5,075 bases of DNA from Candidatus Woesearchaeota archaeon. Lineage in GTDB: Archaea; Nanobdellota; Nanobdellia; Woesearchaeales; J091. Positions 5,068-5,075 of this stretch are shown piece by piece. The translations under genes were made by a program, and so were the position numbers. Numbering within the stretch: position 1 is the stretch's first letter; every line of letters begins with the position of its first letter. The stretch is from NCBI GenBank assembly GCA_003695045.1, contig RFJB01000121.1:1-5075 (forward strand). The letters run 5' to 3'. The notes below the pieces were generated by a model that was not told the DNA's origin, made no database searches, and saw nothing but the letters and a program-made list of their open reading frames with translations.

Positions 5068-5075
5068 CTTGGCGT

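Noticed and set aside
1..5075. CRISPR array, tRNA, rRNA or insertion sequence
   Set aside because: I saw no regularly spaced repeats, tRNA-like folds with conserved loop sequences, rRNA segments or terminal inverted repeats around a transposase.

Overview
The window looks archaeal. Several start codons have no Shine-Dalgarno sequence but have an A/T-rich TATA-like element about 26-28 bases upstream, as expected for leaderless archaeal transcripts. The genes in the first 4 kb use many AGG/AGA, ATA and GGA codons. The lineage cannot be fixed from this sequence; an uncultured archaeon of DPANN or euryarchaeal type is a guess. The odd length and a broken gene at the right edge suggest a short contig whose genes continue beyond both ends.

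Positions 1-3080 hold a tight three-gene operon, all on the plus strand and joined by two ATGA start/stop overlaps. The genes are a GT81-type glucosyl-3-phosphoglycerate synthase (gpgS), a HAD-family glucosyl/mannosyl-3-phosphoglycerate phosphatase (mpgP-like), and a compact GH15-like glycoside hydrolase of 390 residues. The first two are the classic two-step pathway to a hexosylglycerate compatible solute, most likely glucosylglycerate. The coupled GH15-like enzyme is the unexpected partner and may hydrolyse the solute or a related alpha-glucoside.

Positions 3081-3968 hold small genes. A perfect 16-bp palindrome lies in the promoter region of a 111-residue protein of unknown function. A minus-strand cysteine-rich zinc-ribbon protein of about 62 residues converges on it. 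Divergent from the zinc-ribbon gene is a 45-residue orphan protein with a clear TATA element and Shine-Dalgarno sequence.

Positions 3969-5075 are different in character: more A/T-rich, with many T-ending codons. They encode two adjacent DNA adenine methyltransferases. The first resembles DpnA (M.DpnIIB, beta class). The second is the N-terminal part of a Dam/DpnM-like alpha-class enzyme. The pair looks like the methylation part of a DpnII-type GATC restriction-modification locus whose remainder, including any nuclease, lies off the right edge. The second gene appears frameshifted in the last 20 bases. GATC is rare in the first 4 kb (two sites), which fits long exposure to GATC-directed restriction, although the numbers are small.

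I see no tRNA, rRNA, CRISPR array or insertion sequence. The likeliest new biology is the GH15-like hydrolase in the hexosylglycerate operon; the rest combines known families with three small proteins of unknown role.
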